64,000 bases of DNA, from assembly GCA_963835295.1 (NCBI GenBank), contig CAWIEX010000011.1:868001-932000 (forward strand), in the 5' to 3' direction. The notes beneath the pieces were generated by a model, which saw only the letters and a program-made list of their open reading frames with translations, did not search any database and was not told the DNA's origin. Shown here one piece after another: positions 57,078-64,000 of the stretch. How positions within the stretch are numbered: position 1 is the stretch's first letter; every line of letters starts with the position of its first letter. Source of the DNA: JAOPZW01 sp963835295 (lineage in GTDB: Bacteria; Actinomycetota; Thermoleophilia; Solirubrobacterales; Solirubrobacteraceae). The position numbers and the translations under genes are program-made.

Positions 57078-57407
57078 CTACGCCGTGACCTCGTAGGTCA
57101 GCGTGTAGTCCGCGTCGTCCTCGACGAACTTGTACTCGACCTCGCCCTGGCCGAGCTGGCCCTTGCCCGCGTAGAAGCGCCCGAGCAGGTCGTCGTCGTC
57201 CGGGGAGTCCTCGTCGAAGAGCTCGACACGGGCACGCGTGTCGAAGGCGATGACCGGGACGGCGCTGAGGTCCGCGGTCTGCTGATCATTGAGGCCAGGC
57301 ACCTCCGACCCCCACACCTTGACGCCGTTGACGAGCAGGTACGGCTCGTCGGCGCCCGTGGTGTCCTCGGTCGTCGAGCAGAACAGGGAAATGAGGTGAA
57401 GCTGCAT
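57078..57407 (-). CDS. Small beta-sandwich (C2-like) protein
   Basis: 109 residues: MQLHLISLFCSTTEDTTGAD, EPYLLVNGVKVWGSEVPGLN, VIAFDTRARVELFDEDSPDD, DDLLGRFYAGKGQLGQGEVE, YKFVEDDADYTLTYEVTA. The DEPYLLVNGxxVWG opening and the acidic DEDSPDDDD loop suggest a calcium-binding C2-like sandwich. I have seen similar unassigned domains in actinobacterial and cyanobacterial proteins but cannot name the family. No signal peptide. It is upstream of, and probably co-transcribed with, the four-helix membrane protein. Confidence 0.65.
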   Translation of the reverse strand: MQLHLISLFCSTTEDTTGADEPYLLVNGVKVWGSEVPGLNDQQTADLSAVPVIAFDTRARVELFDEDSPDDDDLLGRFYAGKGQLGQGEVEYKFVEDDADYTLTYEVTA

Positions 57408-57589
57408 CGAGGCCTCCTTGGTCTGATCGTGACCCCGTCACCCGCCCAATGGTGAGGCGGAGGGCCACGTCGGTTAGACCTCAGGAGGGCCGTCGCGCCA
57501 TGCCTGATACCCCCGGTTGTCCAGGGCGCCGCTGCGACGGCAGGTGACAACGTGCCCGTGGCAGGGAGCCGCTTGTCGAGCGGCTCGAC

Positions 57590-57873
57590 CAACACGTTGC
57601 GTCGAGGGCACCTCGGCGCACCGTTGGCTCGCTAACGCGGAGGCCGACCACGGTCGCGCGATACGCCAGCGGAGAGCAGAGCCACACCGACCCGGCGCAG
57701 GAGCTGCGGCCGCGAAGGCAGTAGACGCCGACGGACCGCGACGCCAGCGACGGCGCCCGGCCGGGCAGAGACGGTCCTCGGGCGGGTGGCGCGGGACACG
57801 CCCCTCAGACGGAGCCTGCGGAGTCTGAGGCCGTGTCCGGCGACAGGACCCGCCCGCCACAGGCCAATGGCCC
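57590..57873 (-). repeat. Structured interspersed repeat, copy C
   Basis: A full copy in reverse orientation, ending 42 bp from the stop of the Mo hydroxylase gene. Bases 57774-57873 are the exact complement of 51577-51676 in copy B. The outer part differs more (the CTCGACGCAACGTGTTG end and the CAGCTCCTGCGCC box are kept). The rest of the 507-bp gap (57408-57589) shows nothing recognisable. Confidence 0.88.
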
Positions 57874-57914
57874 TCAAGACGACAGACAGCGCGACAGGGG
57901 CCTCAGCAGGCCGC

Positions 57915-60200
57915 CTAACCGGCGCCCCCGTTCAGCGCCCCCCACACCCGCAGCGGGGTCATCGGCAGATCGCGCATCCGCAACCCCGTCGCCGCGGCGA
58001 TCGCGTTGGCCACCGCCGCGGGCACGCCCACGACCGGCGGCTCGCCGACGCCCTTGGCGCCGAAGGGGCCGTCGGGAGCGGGGACCTCGACGATCTCGGT
58101 GTCGATCGGTGGGACGGTGTCGATGGTGGGCATCGCGTACTCCACGAAGGAGCCGGTGCGCAGCTGACCCTCGTCGTCGTAGGCGAGCTGCTCGAACAGG
58201 GCCCAGCCGAAGCCCTGGGTCACGCCGCCGAGCAGCTGGCCGGAGACCAGGGCGGGGTTCAGGGCGCGGCCGACGTCCTGGGCGACGACGTGGTGCAGGA
58301 GGGTCACCTCGCCGGTCTCGCGGTCGACGCGGACGTGGGAGAGGTGGGCGGCGGAGCCCGGCGCGCGGCTGGTCTGCGCGGTGGCGCCGTAGCCCTCGAC
58401 CGGCGCGTGACGGCTGCCGAAGCTGAGGACCTTGGACGCCAGCTCGGCGAGGTCCAGGGCGCGATCGGGTGAGCCGATCGGTCGCACGGCGCCGTCGACG
58501 ACCTCGAGGTCCTCGGGGGCGATCTCGAGCTCGCTGGCGGCCACCTCGAGCAGCCGCTCGCGCGCCTGGTCGGCCGCGCGCTCGACGGCGCGGCCCACGG
58601 TGTAGATGACCTTGCTGCCGCCACTCAACCCGGCGTAGGGCGCGGCGGAGGTGTCGCTGGCCACGACGCGGACCGACTCGTGCGAAAGGCCGAAGGCCTC
58701 GGCGGCGATCGACTGGAACACGGTCTCCGTCCCGCTCATGTCGACGGCGCCGGTGACGATCGTCAACTTGCCGTCGGCGTCCAGGCGGCAGCTCGCGGCC
58801 GCGGGCTCGAGCCCGCCGGGCCACCAGCCGATGGCGACACCGACGCCCTCGCCGTCGGGCAGCGAGTGGCGGCGCTCCCACAGCTGGTGCGCGCGCAGGC
58901 GCTCGAGGCACTCGGCGGCGCCGAAGACTGCGAAGGGCTTGCCGTCCAATCCCTCGTCGCCCTCGTGGAAGATGTTGCGCAGCCGCAGCTCGATCGGGTC
59001 GAGCCCCAGCTCTGATGCGAGCTCGTCGACGAGGGTCTCGATGGCGAAGGCCGCGGGCGGCGCGGCCGGCGCCCGGTAGGCGCCGAAGCCGACGCGATTG
59101 GTCAGCACCCCGTAGGCGGCGATGTCGCGCGCCTGCCAGCGGTACGGGCCCGAGGCGAGCAGGGCGGCGATCGCCTCGAAGCCGTATTCGTCGTTGCTGC
59201 CGCGGTCGAGGACGATCCGCCCCCGCACGCCGGTCAGGTCGCCCTCGGCCGTCGCGCCGGCCTCGAGCTCGATGAGCTCGCCGGGCGCCGGGTTGGACGC
59301 CGCGAAGTCCTCCATGCGCGTCAGCGCCAGCCGGACCGGGCGCTCCAGGCGCACGCACGCGGCGGCCGCCAGCGGCTCGGCGATCATCAGCTTGCCGCCG
59401 AACGCGCCCCCCAGCGGCGCCGGGCGCACGCGCACGCGGTCGTGCGACCAGCCGAGCAGGTCGGCCAGCTGCTGTCGCGTGCTGAAGGCGCCCTGCGTGC
59501 TCGAGCTCACGACGAGCCCGCCCTCGGGCTCCAGCCACGCGGTGGCCACCTGCGGCTCCATGTAGCCCTGGTGGATCCAGCTCGTGCTGTAGCGCCCGGC
59601 CGCGCGCACCGCCCCGCCGGCCAGCGCCGCCTGCGCATCGCCGGCGCTCATGCGCTGGCGCCCGGCGACGTTGTCCGACAGCGCCTCGTCGTCGGCACCG
59701 GAGTCGCCGTCGCCCGCCGCCGCGTGCGCGCCCCCGACGTCCGCGCCGTCGCCCTCGACGACCTCGACGCGGGCCAGCGCCGCGCCCGGCGCCATCGCCG
59801 ACTCGAGGTCGAGCGCGGCCTCGAGCGGCTCGACGTCGACGACGACCGCGTCGACCCCATCGGCGGCCGCGGCCTCGGTCTCGGCCACCACGAGGGCGAC
59901 CGGCTGGCCGGAGTAGACGATCTCCGAGCGCGCCAGCGGCTGCCCGGCGCGGCCCGCGGCGCCGTCGACGAAGGGCAGGTCGGCCGCGGTGAGCACCGCC
60001 ACCACCCCCGCCACCTCGAGCGCCGCCGAGCCGTCGATCCCCGCGATCCGCCCATGCGCCTCGGCGGCGAGGACCAGCCGGGCGTGCAACAGGCCGTGGA
60101 CGGGAACGTCGGCCGCGAAGCGCGTCGAGCCGCGGACCTTGCCCTCCCCGTCGCTGCGTCGCCGTGAGACCCCGATCGCCGTGCTCGTCGTCGTCGCCAT
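57915..60200 (-). CDS. Xanthine dehydrogenase-family molybdopterin-binding subunit
   Basis: 761 residues. The N-terminal Ald_Xan_dh_C domain (GSTRFAADVPVHGLLHARLV, VLTAADLP) is followed by two Mo-cofactor domains: STQGAFSTRQQLADLLGWSH, PLGGAFGGKLM (Q-x-FGGK), VGFGAYRAPAAPPAAFAIET and the catalytic Glu in GPFGAKGVGEPPVVGVPAAV. Such large subunits normally work with FeS and FAD subunits in hydroxylation of purines, aldehydes or CO; neither is encoded next to it here, so it is an orphan or supplied in trans. The ATG at 60200 is used; the 44-residue upstream extension overlaps the GH15 promoter region. Confidence 0.9.
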   Translation of the reverse strand: MATTTSTAIGVSRRRSDGEGKVRGSTRFAADVPVHGLLHARLVLAAEAHGRIAGIDGSAALEVAGVVAVLTAADLPFVDGAAGRAGQPLARSEIVYSGQPVALVVAETEAAAADGVDAVVVDVEPLEAALDLESAMAPGAALARVEVVEGDGADVGGAHAAAGDGDSGADDEALSDNVAGRQRMSAGDAQAALAGGAVRAAGRYSTSWIHQGYMEPQVATAWLEPEGGLVVSSSTQGAFSTRQQLADLLGWSHDRVRVRPAPLGGAFGGKLMIAEPLAAAACVRLERPVRLALTRMEDFAASNPAPGELIELEAGATAEGDLTGVRGRIVLDRGSNDEYGFEAIAALLASGPYRWQARDIAAYGVLTNRVGFGAYRAPAAPPAAFAIETLVDELASELGLDPIELRLRNIFHEGDEGLDGKPFAVFGAAECLERLRAHQLWERRHSLPDGEGVGVAIGWWPGGLEPAAASCRLDADGKLTIVTGAVDMSGTETVFQSIAAEAFGLSHESVRVVASDTSAAPYAGLSGGSKVIYTVGRAVERAADQARERLLEVAASELEIAPEDLEVVDGAVRPIGSPDRALDLAELASKVLSFGSRHAPVEGYGATAQTSRAPGSAAHLSHVRVDRETGEVTLLHHVVAQDVGRALNPALVSGQLLGGVTQGFGWALFEQLAYDDEGQLRTGSFVEYAMPTIDTVPPIDTEIVEVPAPDGPFGAKGVGEPPVVGVPAAVANAIAAATGLRMRDLPMTPLRVWGALNGGAG

Positions 60201-60304
60201 GGCCCACAAAGTACTGAGCGGCCTCCGCCGGCCATGGGCGTGCGGGGAGCCTGGACGACTGGGCATAGACCGCGCCGGCGCCGTGCCAGTACGGTTCGCC
60301 CACC

Positions 60305-62236
60305 ATGCGCCACGTCGTGGGCGACGTCCCACTGGGCGGAAGCCCCTTCCCTCCGATCGCGGACTACGCGTTCCTCTCCGACTGCGAGGTCTGCGCGCTC
60401 GTGGCGCCGAGCGGCAACGTCGAGTGGATGTGCCTGCCGCGCTTCGACGGCCCGTCGATCTTCGGCACGATGCTCGACCGCGACGCCGGGTCCTTCCGGC
60501 TCGCCCCGGTCGACACCGCGGTGCCCGCCGGGCAGCGCTACCTGCCGGGCACGATGGTGCTGGAGACGACGTGGGGCACGCGCACCGGTTGGGTCATCGT
60601 CCGCGACGTGCTGCTCATCGGGCCATGGCACCACGACGACGAGCGGTCGAACACCCACCGCCGCTCGCCGACCGACAACGACGCCGACCACGTCCTGCTG
60701 CGCACCATGCGCTGCGTCAACGGGCGCGTCGAGATGCACATGGAGTGCGAGCCGCGCGTGGACTACGGGCGCAAGGGCGTCGCGTGGGAGTACTCCGGGG
60801 CCGGCTACGGCAAGGCGGTCGCCACCGCCGAGGACGAGGACCTGCAGCTCACGCTGGCCACGGACCTGCGCATCGGCTTCGAGGGCGGCCGCGCCCGCGC
60901 GCGCACGACCCTGCGCGACGGCGACACGGCGTTCATCGCGCTGTCGTGGAGCGAGCACGGCGGCCCGGAGACCTACGACGACGCCTACCATCGCCTCGTC
61001 TTCACCGCCGACTACTGGCACGAGTGGCTCAGCCACGGCGAGTTCCCCGACCACCCGTGGCGCACCTACCTGCAGCGCAGCGCGCTGACGCTCAAGGGCC
61101 TGACCTACGCGCCGACCGGCGCGATGGTCGCGGCGGCGACGACGTCGCTGCCCGAGACCCCCGGCGGCGAGCGCAACTGGGACTACCGCTACGCCTGGAT
61201 CCGCGACTCGACCTTCATGCTCTGGGGCCTGTACACGCTGGGCTTCGACGAGGAGGCCAACGACTTCTTCTACTTCATCCGCGACGTCGCCTCGAAGACC
61301 GACGGCGAGATGCAGATCATGTACGGCATCGGCGGCGAGGAGACGCTGACCGAGGAGATGCTGCTGCACCTCGACGGCTACGAGCACGCCCAGCCGGTCC
61401 GCGTGGGCAACGGCGCCTACGCCCAGAAGCAGCACGACGTGTGGGGCGCGCTGCTCGACTCGATCTACCTGCACACGAAGTCGCGCGACGGGCTCGCCGA
61501 GTCGACGTGGGACATCCTGCGCAAGCAGGTCGACCACGCCATCGCCGCCTGGCGCGAGCCCGACCGCGGGATCTGGGAGGTCCGCGGCGAGCCCCAGCAC
61601 TTCACCTCCTCGAAGGTCATGTGCTGGGTGGCCTGCGACCGTGGCGCGCGCCTGGCGCGCCTGCGCGCGGACCACGAGCGCGGCGAGCGCTGGCAGCTCG
61701 AGGCCGACCTCATACACGCCGACATCTGCGAGCACGGCGTCGACGATCGCGGCGTCTTCACCCAGCACTACGACACGGCGGCCCTCGACGCGTCGTGCCT
61801 GCTCATCCCGCTCGTGCGATTCCTGCCCCCCGACGACGAGCGCGTCGTCGCGACGGTCAACGCCGTCGCCGACGAGCTCACGCTCAACGGCCTCGTCCAG
61901 CGCTACAAGGTGCAGGAGACCGACGACGGGCTGGCCGGCGAGGAGGGCACCTTCGCCATCTGCTCCTTCTGGCTGGTCAGCGCGCTGGCCGAGATCGGCG
62001 AGCACGATCGCGCCCGTGCCCTGTGCGAGAAGATGCTCGGGTTCGCATCGAGCCTGAACCTCTACGCCGAGGAGATCGACGCGAGCTCCGGACGCCATCT
62101 GGGCAACTTCCCGCAGGCCTTCACACACCTGGCCCTCATCAACGCCGTGATGCACGTCATCCGCGCCGATCACGACCTCGTCTCCTCCCAGCCGCTCATG
62201 GAGTCGCGCCGCGAGGAGGTGACGCTCGGTGAGTGA
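60305..62236 (+). CDS. Glycoside hydrolase family 15 protein (glucoamylase/trehalase-like)
   Basis: 643 residues. An N-terminal beta domain (IADYAFLSDCEVCALVAPSG, NVEWMCLPRFDGPSIFG) precedes an (alpha/alpha)6 barrel: TTSLPETPGGERNWDYRYAW, IRDSTFMLWGLYTLGFDEEA (first acid), YAEEIDASSGRHLGNFPQAF (second acid). No signal peptide, so it acts in the cytoplasm; Actinobacterial relatives include trehalases and alpha-glucosidases. It is the first gene of an operon with pgl, and its stop overlaps the pgl start, so released glucose would enter the adjacent pentose phosphate enzymes after phosphorylation. Confidence 0.9.
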   Translation: MRHVVGDVPLGGSPFPPIADYAFLSDCEVCALVAPSGNVEWMCLPRFDGPSIFGTMLDRDAGSFRLAPVDTAVPAGQRYLPGTMVLETTWGTRTGWVIVRDVLLIGPWHHDDERSNTHRRSPTDNDADHVLLRTMRCVNGRVEMHMECEPRVDYGRKGVAWEYSGAGYGKAVATAEDEDLQLTLATDLRIGFEGGRARARTTLRDGDTAFIALSWSEHGGPETYDDAYHRLVFTADYWHEWLSHGEFPDHPWRTYLQRSALTLKGLTYAPTGAMVAAATTSLPETPGGERNWDYRYAWIRDSTFMLWGLYTLGFDEEANDFFYFIRDVASKTDGEMQIMYGIGGEETLTEEMLLHLDGYEHAQPVRVGNGAYAQKQHDVWGALLDSIYLHTKSRDGLAESTWDILRKQVDHAIAAWREPDRGIWEVRGEPQHFTSSKVMCWVACDRGARLARLRADHERGERWQLEADLIHADICEHGVDDRGVFTQHYDTAALDASCLLIPLVRFLPPDDERVVATVNAVADELTLNGLVQRYKVQETDDGLAGEEGTFAICSFWLVSALAEIGEHDRARALCEKMLGFASSLNLYAEEIDASSGRHLGNFPQAFTHLALINAVMHVIRADHDLVSSQPLMESRREEVTLGE

Positions 62237-62900
62237 CGAGCCCGTCATCACGCGCTGCGAGGACCCCGAGGCCGTCGCCGCGCGCGTGGCCGAGGTGATG
62301 GCCGCCGCCATCGACGGCGCCCGCACCATCCACGGTGCGGCCCACGTGGCGCTGTCGGGCGGCTCGCTGTCGCGCGCCTACGAGCTGGTCGGGCCGAAGC
62401 TGCCCGAGTGGCGCGACGTGCACCTGTGGTACGGCGACGAGCGCTGCGTGCCGCTCGACGACGACGAGTCCAACCACCGCCTCGCCACCACCCATCTGCA
62501 GGCCCCCGGCGCGATCTGGCACCCGGTGCCGACGCACCTCGGTTGCGAGGAGGCCGCCACCGACTACGGCGAGGAGATCGCCGACGTCACGCTCGACGTC
62601 GCCGTCAACGGCATGGGGCCCGACGGGCACACCGCGTCGCTCTTCCCGGGCTTCCCCCAGGTCCACGCCGACGGCGTGTGCGTCGCGGTGCACGGCTCCC
62701 CCAAGCCGCCGCCCGACCGCGTCACGCTGACCCTCCCCAAGCTCAACGCCTCGCACCGGATCCTTCTCGTCGTCAGCGGCGCGGCGAAGGCGCCGCTGCT
62801 CGCGCAGGTCATCGCGGGGCCCGATCCCGAAGTGCCCGCCTCGCTGCTCGACCGGGCGCGGCTGGAGATCATCGCCGACGCCGCGGCGCTCGATGGCTGA
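62229..62900 (+). CDS. pgl: 6-phosphogluconolactonase
   Basis: 223 residues: AHVALSGGSLSRAYELVGPK (the SGGSTP-like motif), DVHLWYGDERCVPLDDDESN (GDERxVPxxxxxSN) and VAVNGMGPDGHTASLFPG (GxGxDGHxASLFP) are diagnostic of DevB/SOL-type lactonase. It hydrolyses 6-phosphogluconolactone made by Zwf. The start is GTG inside the end of the GH15 gene (8-bp overlap). Its stop overlaps the next gene too, so four genes run as one coupled operon. It is 34 kb from zwf in this window rather than adjacent. Confidence 0.93.
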   Translation: MSDEPVITRCEDPEAVAARVAEVMAAAIDGARTIHGAAHVALSGGSLSRAYELVGPKLPEWRDVHLWYGDERCVPLDDDESNHRLATTHLQAPGAIWHPVPTHLGCEEAATDYGEEIADVTLDVAVNGMGPDGHTASLFPGFPQVHADGVCVAVHGSPKPPPDRVTLTLPKLNASHRILLVVSGAAKAPLLAQVIAGPDPEVPASLLDRARLEIIADAAALDG

Positions 62901-63453
62901 CGAGGTCTGGCTCCTGCGCCACGCCGAGACGGAGTGGTCGCGGACCGGAAAGCACACCGGGCGCACCGACGTCGCCCTCACCGACGCCGGGCGGGAGGTC
63001 GGCCGCGAGCTGGGCGAGCGTCTCGCCGGTGAGGACTTCGCCGTCGTGCTCTGCTCGCCGCTCTCGCGGGCGCGGGAGACGGCGCAACTCGCGGGCCTGC
63101 AGTGCTCGGGGCTGCGCGACGACCTGCTCGAGTGGGACTACGGCGATTACGAGGGGCTGACCACGCCGGAGATCCGCGAGGACCGCCCAGCCTGGTTCCT
63201 ATGGCACGACGGCGCGCCCGGCGGCGAGATGCCCCACGACGTCGCCGCCCGCTGCGACCGCGTCATCGCCGAGGTGCGCGGCGTCGAGGGCACGGTGGCG
63301 CTGGTGGCGCACGGGCACATCCTGCGCGCCCTGGCGGCGCGCTGGATCGACGCGCCGATCGACCTCGGTGGGCGGCTGCACCTGGGGACCGGCGCCGTGT
63401 CCGTGCTGGCCTACGAGCGCGAGGTCGCCGTGATCAGCCGCTGGAACACGTGA
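62893..63453 (+). CDS. Histidine phosphatase-family protein
   Basis: 186 residues: VWLLRHAETEWSRTGKHTGR (RHG motif with the phosphorylated His), AVVLCSPLSRARETAQLAGL, DDLLEWDYGDYEGLTT and TVALVAHGHILRALAARWID (second catalytic His). It resembles phosphoglycerate mutase-like phosphatases. The substrate is not certain; a sugar phosphate is plausible from the operon. The ATG overlaps the pgl stop. Confidence 0.9.
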   Translation: MADEVWLLRHAETEWSRTGKHTGRTDVALTDAGREVGRELGERLAGEDFAVVLCSPLSRARETAQLAGLQCSGLRDDLLEWDYGDYEGLTTPEIREDRPAWFLWHDGAPGGEMPHDVAARCDRVIAEVRGVEGTVALVAHGHILRALAARWIDAPIDLGGRLHLGTGAVSVLAYEREVAVISRWNT

Positions 63454-63881
63454 AGGTCCGCTTCGAGCGCGTCGCCCTCGTCGCCGGCATGGCGGTCGCG
63501 AGCATCTCGCTGTGGACCGCGGCCCCGCTGCTGGGCCTGTGGGTGGGCTCGCGCGTGGCGCCCTCGAGCGGCATCTCGATGCCGGCGCTGCTCGCCGTGG
63601 TGGCGACCATCGGCTTCGTCTGCTGGCTGCTCGTCTGCGCGCTGGGCTGGATGGGGCGCGCGTACGACGGGCTGACCGGCCACCGCGCCACCGTGCGCCG
63701 CCACACGCCGTGGCTGCGCGCGATGAGCGGCGCGCGCGAGCACGGCGCGCCCGGAGCCGACGCCCACCTCACCCCCTTGGAGTACATCCTGGTGGGCGTC
63801 GTGCTCCTGGCCTATCTCGTCTTCGAGCTCTGGTTCTTCTTCTTCTCGAGCTCGCCCATCGACCAGCGCAGCGGCCGCTAG
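63450..63881 (+). CDS. Small membrane protein of unknown function
   Basis: 143 residues with GTG start in the stop overlap of the preceding gene (GTGA). Hydrophobic segments: VALVAGMAVASISLWTAAPL, ALLAVVATIGFVCWLLVCAL, and near the C-terminus YILVGVVLLAYLVFELWFFF. A polar loop (GRAYDGLTGHRATVRRHTPW) lies inside. Conserved in related Actinobacteria by its layout only; I do not recognise the family. It closes the four-gene operon. Confidence 0.75.
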   Translation: MKVRFERVALVAGMAVASISLWTAAPLLGLWVGSRVAPSSGISMPALLAVVATIGFVCWLLVCALGWMGRAYDGLTGHRATVRRHTPWLRAMSGAREHGAPGADAHLTPLEYILVGVVLLAYLVFELWFFFFSSSPIDQRSGR

Positions 63882-63884
63882 CGG

Positions 63885-64000
63885 CTAGGCCGCCGGCTGG
63901 ATGTTCTGGTTGACGCGGAAGAGGTTCTCCGGGTCGTACTGGGCCTTGATGCGCGCCAGCCGGTCGTAGTTGTCGCGGTAGCTGGCGCGGACGCGCTCCT
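63885..64000 (-). CDS. FAD-binding (BBE-domain) oxidoreductase, C-terminal end
   Basis: The last 38 residues of a minus-strand gene that continues past the window: RVRASYRDNYDRLARIKAQY followed by DPENLFRVNQNIQPAA. This is the berberine-bridge-enzyme C-terminal tail (Y-x-N-Y-x-R-L, YDPxNLFRxNQNI) of FAD-linked oxidases of the GMC/BBE class. Confidence 0.88.
   Translation of the reverse strand, partial: ERVRASYRDNYDRLARIKAQYDPENLFRVNQNIQPAA

Noticed and set aside
59648..62329. 893-codon minus-strand open frame
   Set aside because: Antisense to the GH15 gene and out of frame with the Mo hydroxylase; no domain.

Overview
The window is very GC-rich, densely coded DNA from a Gram-positive-type, high-GC bacterium. 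Several features point to Actinomycetota, and I would guess class Thermoleophilia (Solirubrobacterales-like): OpcA beside Zwf, an F420-type luciferase-like oxidoreductase, a c-di-AMP riboswitch in front of an RlpA-like wall protein, a RpoD/SigA-type primary sigma factor, and AIM24 and DICT-domain MerR proteins. The phylum follows from gene content; the class is an inference. No rRNA, tRNA or CRISPR array is visible.

Layout. 1-6.6 kb: the end of a chemoreceptor, an AIM24 protein, a cupin, a PilT ATPase, a secreted protein, a lipoprotein acyl-transferase/esterase, an IS630 element and the primary sigma factor. 6.8-19.2 kb: a Lys/Ala/Pro repeat protein, the riboswitch and rlpA-like gene, a degenerate GGDEF protein, moeA (frameshifted), a MerR-DICT regulator, glpX, and a DHA2 efflux pump with its TetR regulator and operator. 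19.2-30.7 kb: two DUF1990 genes, an ECF sigma/anti-sigma pair, and the central carbon operon glucokinase, transaldolase-phosphoglucose isomerase fusion, zwf, opcA. 30.8-47.9 kb: a histidine kinase, an S41 peptidase, a deletion scar joining two truncated genes, an IS5-type element with a passenger gene, a GH38 mannosidase, and several regulator/enzyme pairs (LysR, TetR, ArsR). 47.9-57.9 kb: a gene-poor accessory stretch with four copies of a structured ~190-310 bp repeat, an AmiC-like binding protein divergent from an HD-GYP/LuxR regulator, a DUF389 protein, an IS110 element, a cytochrome c and two unfamiliar small proteins. 57.9-64 kb: an orphan molybdenum hydroxylase large subunit, then GH15, pgl, a histidine phosphatase and a membrane protein in one operon, and the end of a BBE-domain oxidoreductase.

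How the genes fit together. The 21.8-28 kb operon and pgl at 62.2 kb supply glucokinase, glucose-6-phosphate isomerase, glucose-6-phosphate dehydrogenase with its assembly factor, lactonase and transaldolase: most of the oxidative pentose phosphate pathway. GlpX adds gluconeogenic flux, and the GH15 and GH38 enzymes could supply hexoses. MoeA makes the cofactor the Mo hydroxylase needs.

The most unusual observations are: (1) the four-copy structured repeat, two copies sharing a perfect 100-bp block and a third lacking the hairpin; (2) two unrelated insertion sequences each sitting inside the TAG stop codon of a minus-strand gene and leaving a TAG stop; (3) three apparent single-base deletions, in moeA, a lysR gene and an IS passenger gene, all at GGGCCC-type tracts, which may be a sequencing artefact; (4) a glucokinase lacking the usual zinc-binding cysteines; (5) an IS5-type element carrying an antisense PRiA4_ORF3-type passenger.
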